From MGOM01 sp035693825 (GTDB taxonomy: Bacteria; Chloroflexota; Anaerolineae; Anaerolineales; E44-bin32): a stretch of DNA of 6,256 nt. Made by a program: the position numbers and the translations under genes. Positions 1-5,722 of the stretch are shown piece after piece. The stretch covers positions 1-6,256 of the forward strand of contig DASSGB010000299.1 in assembly GCA_035693825.1 (NCBI GenBank), given 5' to 3'. The first letter of the stretch is position 1; each line of letters begins with the position of its first letter. The notes beneath the pieces are model-generated. The model searched no databases and was not told the DNA's origin. It saw only the letters and a list, made by a program, of their open reading frames with translations.

Positions 1-649
1 CGATCCCGCCCACGGGTACGACCAGAGCGGAGACGTCCTGTGTTTGTTCGACGCGCGTTTCGAGCGCAACCTGGTCCAGCAATGGCAACTGGGGCTCCAG
101 CTGGATGGAGGCGTCCTGGCGGATGACGGTCCGAGGCGAGACGATCAGCGCAACAGGAAGCTTGGACAGCCGGAAGGACACGGGCGGGAACACCTCTCCC
201 AGGCCCGCCAGTCCCTCCGCCTCGATGACAAGCTCTGCCTGCTCGGCGAGCACGGCCTCCGCCGCAGGCTGCAGCCGCGACAACTCACGCCGTACGCGCC
301 CCAGTTCCTCCGACAGCGCCTGCGCCTCCTGCCCGGCGCCGCCGGGGCTGGCGAGGCTGCCGGCCACCTGGCCCTCGAGCCGCGCCGCCTCGTCCGCCAG
401 GCCGAACCATCGACGGACAAGCGAGACACGCTCATCCGATTCGATGTAACCCGTCGTCGCCAGGGCTGCCTGGCCCATCTTGGCTGCGACCGCGTTGACG
501 GTCCAGGTCAGGAAGTCGAACTCGAGGGGCGCGGTGAAACGCCGCAGGTGAGCGGTGGGGCCGCGCGACGGCAACGCCGAGGCGCCGAGGAGCACCAGGC
601 TCATCAGGAGGACCGCGGTTCTGCCCGCCCAAGCATAGATCCAGGCCAT
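1..649 (-). CDS. Membrane-anchored or secreted coiled-coil protein, function unknown (C-terminus cut off)
   Basis: Reading the minus strand from the ATG at 649-647 gives 216 codons with no stop before the window edge, so the C-terminus lies outside. A hydrophobic stretch at residues 11-28 follows a short N-terminus with one Arg. It could be a signal anchor, or a signal peptide with an Ala-Ser-Ala site at 23-25. Next comes a segment rich in aromatics and Phe-Asp-Phe (about 37-60), then two charged, heptad-prone helical stretches (about 78-98 and 108-148, rich in Glu, Leu, Arg, Ala), then a beta-like segment with LPVALIVSPRTVIRQD (164-179) and, at the edge, SALVVPVGGI. The layout suggests an envelope protein with an extracytoplasmic coiled coil. 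I do not recognise a named family; I have an uncertain memory of similar uncharacterised Chloroflexota proteins. It is transcribed divergently from the epimerase gene. The start has only a weak purine-rich stretch upstream. The reading frame is convincing; the function is unknown. Confidence 0.8.
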   Translation of the reverse strand, partial: MAWIYAWAGRTAVLLMSLVLLGASALPSRGPTAHLRRFTAPLEFDFLTWTVNAVAAKMGQAALATTGYIESDERVSLVRRWFGLADEAARLEGQVAGSLASPGGAGQEAQALSEELGRVRRELSRLQPAAEAVLAEQAELVIEAEGLAGLGEVFPPVSFRLSKLPVALIVSPRTVIRQDASIQLEPQLPLLDQVALETRVEQTQDVSALVVPVGGI

Positions 650-684
650 GCGTGCATCTTACCCGAACCCGGCCCCTTGGCTTT

Positions 685-693
685 TGCTATAAT
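685..693 (+). promoter_or_regulatory. Extended -10 promoter of the epimerase cluster
   Basis: TGC-TATAAT, a perfect -10 hexamer (688-693) with the TG-n extension (685-687). No good -35 box lies 16-18 bp upstream, as is common for extended -10 promoters. The predicted start of transcription is near 699-701, leaving a leader of about 42 nt before the GTG at 742. It lies in the divergent gap and reads away from the leftward gene. This is a sequence match only. Confidence 0.7.
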
Positions 694-701
694 TCATTCC
701 C

Positions 702-718
702 CGGCGGCTTTGCCGCCG
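702..718 (+). promoter_or_regulatory. GC-rich hairpin in the 5' leader of the epimerase transcript
   Basis: CGGCGGC (702-708), loop TTT, GCCGCCG (712-718): a perfect 7-bp stem made only of G-C pairs. If transcription starts near 700, this sits at the very 5' end of the mRNA, where stem-loops can protect against 5'-dependent decay. No U-run follows on either strand, so it is not a typical intrinsic terminator. The pairing is seen; the role is inferred. Confidence 0.5.
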
Positions 719-741
719 CTCATTATCTCTGGCAAACCAGC

Positions 742-1680
742 GTGAATTTCCTCGTCACCGGCGCGGCCGGGTTCCTGGGATCGGCCCTGGCCAATCGGCT
801 TGCCCGCGAGGGGCATCAGGTCCGCGCCCTGGACGACCTGTCGGCCGGCGACCCTCAGCGCCTGGACTCCGACGTGCTGTTCACCCGGGGCGACGTCATC
901 GACCGACCCAAGCTGTGGACGCTCCTGCAGGATATCGACTGTGTCTACCACCTGGCGGCGCGGGTTTCGGTGCCCGAGTCAGTCCTTTACCCGCGCGAAT
1001 ACAACGCCGTCAACGTCGGGGGGACCGTCAGTATCATGGAGGCGATGCGCGACGTGGGGGTGAAACGCGTGGTGCTGATCTCGTCCGGGGCGGTGTATGG
1101 AGACCAGGGCGAGCAGCCGCTGAGCGAGGACGCAGTACCCAATCCACGCTCGCCCTACGCCGTTTCCAAGCTGGCGGCCGAGTATTACGTCCGAACCATC
1201 GGCAGCCTGTGGTCGATCGAGACCGTCGCCCTGCGGGTCTTCAATGCCTACGGGCCGGGACAGCCCCTGCCCGTCGCCCACCCGCCGGTCATCCCGCATT
1301 TCTTGCGCCAGCTCGCCCGCGGCGGCACCCTGGTCATCCATGGTCGAGGTGAGCAGACGCGCGACTTCGTCTATGTCGACGACGTGGTCGAGGCGATGGT
1401 GGCCGCAGCCACGGCTCCGACGATCGACCGTCAGGTCATCAACATCGGCTCGGGTGTCGGCACCAGCATCCGCCAACTGGTACAGCACATCCTGGAAGTC
1501 ACCAGCGCCAGCGCCGAATGGATCTATCAGGAGACGCAGGATCCGGGCACGTCGCGCATGTCGGCCGACATCCGACTCGCCTCCCAGAAACTCGGCTACA
1601 CGCCGCATACGGCGCTGGCCGATGGGCTGCGCCGGATGATCGATCGCGACCCGCGTTTCCAGCGGCCGCGACCCGAATGA
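742..1680 (+). CDS. NAD-dependent epimerase/dehydratase, extended SDR family (UDP-glucose 4-epimerase-like)
   Basis: A 312-aa cytosolic enzyme predicted to act on a nucleotide-activated sugar. The Rossmann NAD site GAAGFLG is at residues 7-13, right after the first beta strand (FLVT). HLAA is at 70-73 and the strand ending ISSGAVYG at 113-120 carries the active-site Ser/Thr position. The catalytic pair is Tyr139 and Lys143 (YAVSK). RVFNAYGPGQ (165-174) and the RDFVYVDDVV segment (207-216) are typical of GalE/RfbB-type epimerases. Length is usual for the family. I chose the GTG at 742 because it puts the Rossmann strand at residue 3. The in-frame ATG at 652 lies upstream of the -10 element and would add an unrelated leader of 30 residues. 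No clear Shine-Dalgarno precedes it. It is first in the cluster, and its stop overlaps the next start. Substrate (UDP-Glc/GlcNAc, GDP or dTDP sugar) cannot be told from sequence alone. Confidence 0.92.
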   Translation: MNFLVTGAAGFLGSALANRLAREGHQVRALDDLSAGDPQRLDSDVLFTRGDVIDRPKLWTLLQDIDCVYHLAARVSVPESVLYPREYNAVNVGGTVSIMEAMRDVGVKRVVLISSGAVYGDQGEQPLSEDAVPNPRSPYAVSKLAAEYYVRTIGSLWSIETVALRVFNAYGPGQPLPVAHPPVIPHFLRQLARGGTLVIHGRGEQTRDFVYVDDVVEAMVAAATAPTIDRQVINIGSGVGTSIRQLVQHILEVTSASAEWIYQETQDPGTSRMSADIRLASQKLGYTPHTALADGLRRMIDRDPRFQRPRPE

Positions 1681-2321
1681 CGGCTCCCGCCTCGGCCGGG
1701 GCCGCGCGGCGCGTGCCGCGCCTGCGCCGCCCCTTCTTTGACCGGCCGACCCTGGATGTCGCCCGGGATCTCCTGGGCAAGCGTCTGGTGCGTATCGAAC
1801 GCGGCCGACGACGCAGCGGATGGATCGTCGAGGCCGAGGCCTACGTCGGTCCGTCGGATCTTGGGTGCCACGCCCATGTCGGGCGAACGGCACGCAATGA
1901 GGTCATGTGGGGCCCTCCCGGCCATGCCTATGTGTACTTCACCTACGGCATGCATTGGTGCCTCAACTTCGTGACCGAGCGCGAGGGTTTCCCGGCGGCG
2001 GTCTTGATCCGGGCGCTGTTGCCCGAAGAGGGCCTGCGATCGATGCAGCGCAGGCGCGGGGATGTGCCTCTGGCCCGGCTGCTCGACGGGCCGGCGAAGC
2101 TCACTCAGGCGCTGGCCATCGACGGCGCTCTCAACGGACACGACCTGTGCGGGCCGGCGGCCCGCTTGTTTGTCGAATCGCTTCCGCATCGGCCCCGAGG
2201 CACGGTAACCACCGGACCTCGGGTGGGGTTAAACAACGTGCCCGAGCCGTGGAAGTCCAGGCCGTGGCGTTTTCGACTGGCGCCGGAGGATGTGCGTCCC
2301 ATCAAGGAGCATGTGCGATGA
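1677..2321 (+). CDS. 3-methyladenine DNA glycosylase, AAG/MPG family
   Basis: A 214-aa monofunctional base-excision-repair enzyme that removes alkylated or deaminated purines (3-methyladenine, 7-methylguanine, hypoxanthine, ethenoadenine in known members), leaving an abasic site. By family alignment from memory, the general base Glu125 of the human enzyme corresponds to Glu54 (VEAEAY, 51-56). Tyr127 corresponds to Tyr56, His136 to His65, and Asn169 to Asn97 (YGMHWCLN, 90-97). The RNEVMW, PPGHAYVYFTYG and LLDGPAKLTQALAI blocks are also characteristic. No helix-hairpin-helix motif is seen, unlike AlkA-type glycosylases. The first 15 residues or so are low-complexity Ala/Arg. The ATG overlaps the epimerase stop (ATGA, 1677-1680) with no Shine-Dalgarno, suggesting translational coupling. 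A GTG at residue 13 is a possible later start. Confidence 0.95.
   Translation: MTAPASAGAARRVPRLRRPFFDRPTLDVARDLLGKRLVRIERGRRRSGWIVEAEAYVGPSDLGCHAHVGRTARNEVMWGPPGHAYVYFTYGMHWCLNFVTEREGFPAAVLIRALLPEEGLRSMQRRRGDVPLARLLDGPAKLTQALAIDGALNGHDLCGPAARLFVESLPHRPRGTVTTGPRVGLNNVPEPWKSRPWRFRLAPEDVRPIKEHVR
2304..2309 (+). promoter_or_regulatory. Shine-Dalgarno site of fabI
   Basis: AAGGAG lies 8 nt before the ATG at 2318, inside the end of the glycosylase gene. This supports the 2318 start and independent ribosome loading despite the ATGA overlap. Confidence 0.75.
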
Positions 2322-3112
2322 CCCAGCTACTGGAAGGCAAGACCGCCCTGGTGTTCGGCGTGGCCAACGATCACTCGATCGCCTGGGGGATCGCCCGCGC
2401 CCTGCATCAGCACGGCGCCCGGCTGGCCTTTTCGTACGCCGTCGAGAAACTCGAGCGCCGCGTTCGCCCGTTGGCCGAATCGGTCGGCGCCGACTTCATC
2501 GAGCCCTGCGACGTCAGCCGTGACGATGAGATCGAGGCGCTGTTCTCCAGAGCGGCTTCCTCCCTGGGCAAGATCGATGTCTTGATCCATGCGATTGCCT
2601 ACGCCGGGCGCGACGAGCTCAGCCGTCCGTTTCTGGAGACCTCCCGGTCCGGTTTCCTGATGACGATGGACATCAGTGTCTACTCGCTCACCGCGCTCGC
2701 CCGCGCCGCGGCGCCGATGATGCCCGCCGGCGGCTCGATGCTGACGCTGACCTACGATGCCGGCCAGAAGGTCGTGCCGCACTACAATGTCATGGGCGTG
2801 GCCAAGGCGGCGCTCGAATCGAGCATGCGTTACCTGGCGAACGACCTTGGGCCGCGCGGCATCCGGGTCAACGCCATCTCGGCCGGGCCGGTCCGCACCC
2901 TGGCGGCGGCCGGCGTGGCCGGCTTCAAGAAGATGTACGGCCGCTTCGCCGAACTCGCGCCCTTGCGCCGCAACATCAGCCTGGAAGACATCGGCGCCAC
3001 CGCTGTCTGGCTGTCCTCGGACATGGCCGCCTCCGTCACCGGCGAAGTCATCTTTGTGGACTCGGGCTACAATATCCTCGGCGTTCCATACACCGACGAC
3101 CAGCCTGCCTGA
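2318..3112 (+). CDS. fabI: Enoyl-[acyl-carrier-protein] reductase, FabI type
   Basis: 264 aa, very close to the E. coli FabI length (262). It catalyses the last step of each type II fatty-acid elongation round, reducing trans-2-enoyl-ACP with NAD(P)H in the cytosol. The FabI-specific nucleotide site G14-x5-S20-x-A22 (GVANDHSIAWGIA) replaces the classical SDR Gly motif. The catalytic Tyr156 and Lys163 in YNVMGVAKAALE sit in the Tyr-x6-Lys spacing that marks FabI/InhA, and Tyr146 is also present; all three fall on the E. coli numbers. RVNAISAGPVRTLAA follows and matches the substrate-loop region. An Ala occupies the position of E. coli Gly93, as in some other native FabI proteins. The start at 2318 is fixed by AAGGAG and by homology. 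It overlaps the glycosylase stop by 4 nt (ATGA). No other fatty-acid genes lie nearby, so this FabI stands apart from any fab cluster within the window. Confidence 0.96.
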   Translation: MTQLLEGKTALVFGVANDHSIAWGIARALHQHGARLAFSYAVEKLERRVRPLAESVGADFIEPCDVSRDDEIEALFSRAASSLGKIDVLIHAIAYAGRDELSRPFLETSRSGFLMTMDISVYSLTALARAAAPMMPAGGSMLTLTYDAGQKVVPHYNVMGVAKAALESSMRYLANDLGPRGIRVNAISAGPVRTLAAAGVAGFKKMYGRFAELAPLRRNISLEDIGATAVWLSSDMAASVTGEVIFVDSGYNILGVPYTDDQPA

Positions 3113-3123
3113 CCTCTCCGCCG

Positions 3124-4272
3124 ATGCTGGCTCGGATCCGGCGCACATTCTTCCCCCGCCTCGAAATCGAGCAGCGCGCCTTTCGCCGCCGCGTCGTGCA
3201 GACGACCCTGCGCGGAGCCTTCGTGATCCTCGGCGTGTGGCTGGTCGTCGAGGCGGCGCTCGTCCTGACCTCGTCCCTGTCCGAAGGTCACGCCGTGGCT
3301 TTGGATGCCGCGGCCATGATCATCCTGCTGTTGGTGGTCGCCCTGGCCTGGCGCTGGGTGAGGCGCGACCGTTTCGTCGCCATCGGTTATCTGCTGAGCA
3401 CGGCCGCGCTCGCCTATCCTGCCCTCAACCTCTTCGTCGCCCCGGGCGACATGTACCTGGTGAATCCCGTGCTGATCATTTCCGTTCTCATCGCGGGAAC
3501 GATGGTCGGCCCGGCCGCAGGCTATCTTTTTGCCGCCATGGCGATCGTCGTCAACGCCGCCTCCTGGTTCTACGCCCGAAGCGTCGTGCCGTCCGGCGCG
3601 GTGGGCTTCGACGCGGCCAGCGGCTCGATCTTCGTCCTGGTCCAGAGCCTGGTGGCGCTTTCGGCCGCGGCCGTCCTCGATGCGATCGGCAGCCACATCG
3701 ACCTGACCATCGGCCGTCTGAACCGTCAGGCCGGGCAGATGTCGGAGCTCGCTCATACCGATCCCCTCACCGGGCTGGCCAACCGACGTTGGTTCATGGA
3801 TCAGCTCGATCGAGAAGTCGCCCGCGCCCGGCGGCACAACCGCCCGCTGTCGCTGATCTACATCGACCTGGACGGCTTCAAGGCGATCAACGACCGCTTC
3901 GGCCACCTGTTTGGCGACGATATCCTGCGCGGCGTGAGCCGCTCGATGGGCGCCATCCTTCGTTCGACCGACCTGCTGGCCCGCATCGGCGGCGACGAGT
4001 TCGCCGTCGTGCTGCCCGAGACCAACGAAACCGGCGCGGCCAACGTCAACCAGAAGCTGCGCAAGGCGGTGGCGGCCTATGCCGCGCAGTTCGGGGCGGC
4101 GCTGCCCTCGTTGACCTTCTGCGCCGGGATCGCCCGCCTGCGCCCGGGCGACACGACCATCGACGATGTCCTCGCCCGGGCCGACGAGGCGCAGTACCTG
4201 GCCAAGTCCACCGGCAAGGATCACACGCGGTCCGAGGACGAACTCACCCCGGCCGCGCCCCCGCCCGCCTGA
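3124..4272 (+). CDS. Membrane-bound diguanylate cyclase (six TM helices plus GGDEF)
   Basis: 382 aa. The N-terminal cytosolic stub is basic. Six hydrophobic helices follow at about 31-50, 59-79, 84-106, 111-129, 130-150 and 166-188, then a linker helix (about 189-210) and a C-terminal GGDEF domain (about 211-365). The domain looks active. DPLTGLANR is at 213-221, the metal Asp248 in IDLDGFKAIND, the guanine-contacting Asn256 and Asp265 (by analogy with PleD), and an intact GGDEF at 289-293. The inhibitory I-site Arg280-x-x-Asp283 lies exactly five residues before GGDEF, so product feedback is expected. It would join two GTP into cyclic di-GMP at the inner face of the membrane. The six-helix region resembles MASE-like sensor modules, but I cannot assign it to a named one, and its signal is unknown. 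The start lies 11 nt after the fabI stop with no Shine-Dalgarno. The tail is Pro/Ala-rich. Confidence 0.93.
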   Translation: MLARIRRTFFPRLEIEQRAFRRRVVQTTLRGAFVILGVWLVVEAALVLTSSLSEGHAVALDAAAMIILLLVVALAWRWVRRDRFVAIGYLLSTAALAYPALNLFVAPGDMYLVNPVLIISVLIAGTMVGPAAGYLFAAMAIVVNAASWFYARSVVPSGAVGFDAASGSIFVLVQSLVALSAAAVLDAIGSHIDLTIGRLNRQAGQMSELAHTDPLTGLANRRWFMDQLDREVARARRHNRPLSLIYIDLDGFKAINDRFGHLFGDDILRGVSRSMGAILRSTDLLARIGGDEFAVVLPETNETGAANVNQKLRKAVAAYAAQFGAALPSLTFCAGIARLRPGDTTIDDVLARADEAQYLAKSTGKDHTRSEDELTPAAPPPA

Positions 4273-4283
4273 CCTCTCCGACC

Positions 4284-4288
4284 GGAGG
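4284..4288 (+). promoter_or_regulatory. Strong Shine-Dalgarno site of yjbQ
   Basis: GGAGG with a 5-nt spacer before the ATG at 4294. This is the most consensus-like ribosome site in the window and it fixes the yjbQ start. Confidence 0.8.
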
Positions 4289-4293
4289 TAGCG

Positions 4294-4716
4294 ATGATCC
4301 GGACCGAGCACATCCGGCTGCGAACGCGCGGCCATGCGGACATTCACGACCTGACGCCTCGACTCGAGTCTCTGCTGCAGGAGGCCGGCGTGTCCGAGGG
4401 ACTGCTGACGGTGTTCACGCCCTCCTCGACGAGTGCCGTCACCACCATCGAGTACGAGGACGGAGCCCTGGATGACTTGCGGCGCACCCTGGACCGCATC
4501 GCGCCGCCCGACGACGTCTACGTGCACAACGAACGCTGGGGCGACGGCAACGGCCACGCCCACATTCGGGCCGCCTTGCTCAAGCCTTCGCTATCGATCC
4601 CCGTTCACGCCGGCCAGATGACGCTGGGCACGTGGCAGCAGGTCGTGTTCATCGACTTCGACGTGCGCGCCCGCCAGCGAACTCTGGTGATCCAAATCCT
4701 GGGCGAGACGAACTGA
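4294..4716 (+). CDS. yjbQ: YjbQ family protein (UPF0047, secondary thiamine-phosphate synthase-like)
   Basis: 140 aa, the normal length for this small single-domain family. Diagnostic features are FTPSSTSAVTTIEYEDG (41-57), the YVHNERWGDGNGHAH block (76-90) with His78, Asn86, His88 and His90, SIPVHAGQMTLGTWQQVVFIDFD (101-123) with the LGTWQQ signature, and the closing R-x-R-x2-VIQILGE pattern. E. coli YjbQ shows weak thiamine-phosphate synthase activity, hence the family name; the physiological role of the family is not settled. No other thiamine gene lies in the window. It follows the cyclase after 21 nt and has its own strong ribosome site. It is probably the last gene of the rightward cluster. 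Confidence 0.93.
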   Translation: MIRTEHIRLRTRGHADIHDLTPRLESLLQEAGVSEGLLTVFTPSSTSAVTTIEYEDGALDDLRRTLDRIAPPDDVYVHNERWGDGNGHAHIRAALLKPSLSIPVHAGQMTLGTWQQVVFIDFDVRARQRTLVIQILGETN

Positions 4717-4718
4717 CA

Positions 4719-4727
4719 TGGTATGAT
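4719..4727 (+). promoter_or_regulatory. Possible extended -10 promoter of the PIG-L gene
   Basis: TGG-TATGAT, five of six matches to TATAAT plus the TG-n extension, immediately after the yjbQ stop. There is no -35 box at the usual spacing. It resembles the TGC-TATAAT element at 685-693. The predicted transcription start, near 4734, lies downstream of the ATG codons at 4723 and 4726, which would favour the ATG at 4747 or 4753. Confidence 0.45.
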
Positions 4728-4752
4728 GCCACCCCCTGGCTCCGTCATGGGC

Positions 4753-5601
4753 ATGAATCCTTCAAAACGGACTCTCCTGGCCGTTCTCGCCCATCCCGAT
4801 GACGAGACGTTCGGCACCGGCGGCACGCTGGCGCTCTACGCCAGCCGCGGCGTCGAAGTGCACGTCGTTTGTGCCACGCGGGGCGAAGCCGGTGAAGTGG
4901 CGCCCGAAATGTTGCATGGGCATGCCAGCATTGCCGACCTGCGCGAGGAAGAGCTGCGCTGCGCCGGCATTCACCTCGGCCTGGCCGGCGTGCATTTCCT
5001 GGGCTACCGAGACTCCGGCATGGCCGGATCGCCCGAAAACGAACATCCGCAGGCGCTGGTGCAGGCTCCGGTGGAGGAAGTCGCCAGACGGGTTGCCGTC
5101 TGGATCCGTCGCCTTCAACCTCAAGTGGTCATCACCTTCGACCCGGTGGGCGGCTACCATCATCCCGATCACATCCATATTCATCGGGCGACGGTCGAGG
5201 CTTTTCGTTCTGCAGGCGACCCATCGTTCGAGGCGGAGGGCCTGCCCGCCTTCGTCCCGTCGAAGCTCTACTTCCACACCTTCCCGCGCCGCTCCCTGCG
5301 CCTGTATCTGCGTCTGATGCGGCTTCTGGGCCGCGGCACCCGGGTGGGCAAGAACCAGGACATCGATCTGCTGAAGATCGTCGAGGACGACTATCCGATT
5401 CACGCGCGAATCGACATCCGTCCGGTGGCGGAGCGCAAGCGCCTGGCCTCGGCCTGCCACGCCAGCCAGCAGATGCCCATCCGTGGGATCACTCGGTTGA
5501 TGATGCGTCTGGCCGAAGTGGATGAGACTTTCATGCGAGCCCATCCCCCCGCCCCTCGCCGACTGCGCGAGCGGGACCTGTTCGAAGGCGTGAAGGCCTA
5601 G
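4753..5601 (+). CDS. PIG-L family zinc-dependent deacetylase (LmbE-like)
   Basis: 282 aa from this start. Predicted cytosolic metal hydrolase that removes an acetyl or acyl group from an amino sugar (GlcNAc-type) conjugate. After the first strand (TLLAVL) comes AHPDDE (13-18), whose His14 and Asp17 are expected zinc ligands and Asp16 the catalytic base. TRGEAGE (42-48), LGYRDSGM (83-90) and GGYHHPDH (133-140) complete the active site, with a His of HPDH as third ligand. The TRGEAGE and GYxDSGM blocks resemble the MshB/Mca/BshB branch, so low-molecular-weight thiol metabolism is possible but unproven. ATGs at 4723, 4726, 4747 and 4753 are in frame. I prefer 4753 because MNPSKRTLLAVLAHPDDE leaves the usual short N-terminus and the first two ATGs sit within or against a likely -10 element. 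The 4723 start would add ten residues. No strong Shine-Dalgarno precedes any of them. Confidence 0.92.
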   Translation: MNPSKRTLLAVLAHPDDETFGTGGTLALYASRGVEVHVVCATRGEAGEVAPEMLHGHASIADLREEELRCAGIHLGLAGVHFLGYRDSGMAGSPENEHPQALVQAPVEEVARRVAVWIRRLQPQVVITFDPVGGYHHPDHIHIHRATVEAFRSAGDPSFEAEGLPAFVPSKLYFHTFPRRSLRLYLRLMRLLGRGTRVGKNQDIDLLKIVEDDYPIHARIDIRPVAERKRLASACHASQQMPIRGITRLMMRLAEVDETFMRAHPPAPRRLRERDLFEGVKA

Positions 5602-5620
5602 GGACCAGCTCGGTGCCGCA

Positions 5621-5712
5621 GGCCTCCAGCTTCCGGCTCCGTGTCCCCTCTCCCGCTCCGCGGCCGAAGGTCACCGAAGGGGGAGAGGGGCAGGGGTGAG
5701 GGCCGGGAGGCC
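5621..5712. repeat. Nested inverted repeat in the gap between convergent genes
   Basis: Perfect 10-bp arms CCCCTCTCCC (5645-5654) and GGGAGAGGGG (5681-5690) enclose a 26-nt loop that holds the direct repeat CCGAAGG-TCA-CCGAAGG (5664-5680). Outside them, CCGGCTC (5633-5639) pairs with GAG-GG-CCGG (5698-5706) with a two-base bulge, and GGCCTCC (5621-5627) pairs with GGAGGCC (5706-5712), sharing the base at 5706. The CCCTCTCCC/GGGAGAGGG theme, followed by CAGGGGTGAGGG, resembles dispersed intergenic palindromes I recall from many GC-rich genomes. It may end transcription from both sides, but no T-run follows either arm, so it is not a standard intrinsic terminator. Confidence 0.65.
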
Positions 5713-5722
5713 GACCCGTCTT

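Noticed and set aside
722..727. GATAAT on the minus strand as the -10 of the leftward gene
   Set aside because: No TG extension and no -35 box at proper spacing. It is too weak to call, so the leftward promoter remains unlocated.
44..745. Long plus-strand open frame of 233 codons opposite the left-edge gene
   Set aside because: Its product is low-complexity, Arg/Gly/Gln-rich and unlike any family, and it crosses the epimerase -10 element and GTG start. The minus strand carries the coherent protein.
979..1893. 304-codon minus-strand frame opposite the epimerase and glycosylase
   Set aside because: No domain or motif; typical antisense shadow of high-GC coding DNA.
2594..2611. FabI residue Ala at the E. 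coli Gly93 position as a sign of triclosan resistance
   Set aside because: Ala here occurs in native, inhibitor-sensitive FabI proteins such as that of Staphylococcus aureus, so it says nothing about resistance on its own.
2757..4475. 572-codon plus-strand open frame in another phase
   Set aside because: It overlaps fabI, the cyclase and yjbQ, all with intact motifs. The translation is Arg/Pro/Ser-rich shadow sequence.
3067..4563. 498-codon minus-strand open frame opposite fabI, the cyclase and yjbQ
   Set aside because: It arises from GC-rich third positions of the sense genes. Its product is an Arg/Gly/Asp/His-rich shadow spanning three real genes.
4728..4740. GCCA-CCCCC-TGGC hairpin after the yjbQ stop as a terminator
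   Set aside because: Only 4 bp of stem and no T-run. It also lies between the likely -10 element and the next start.
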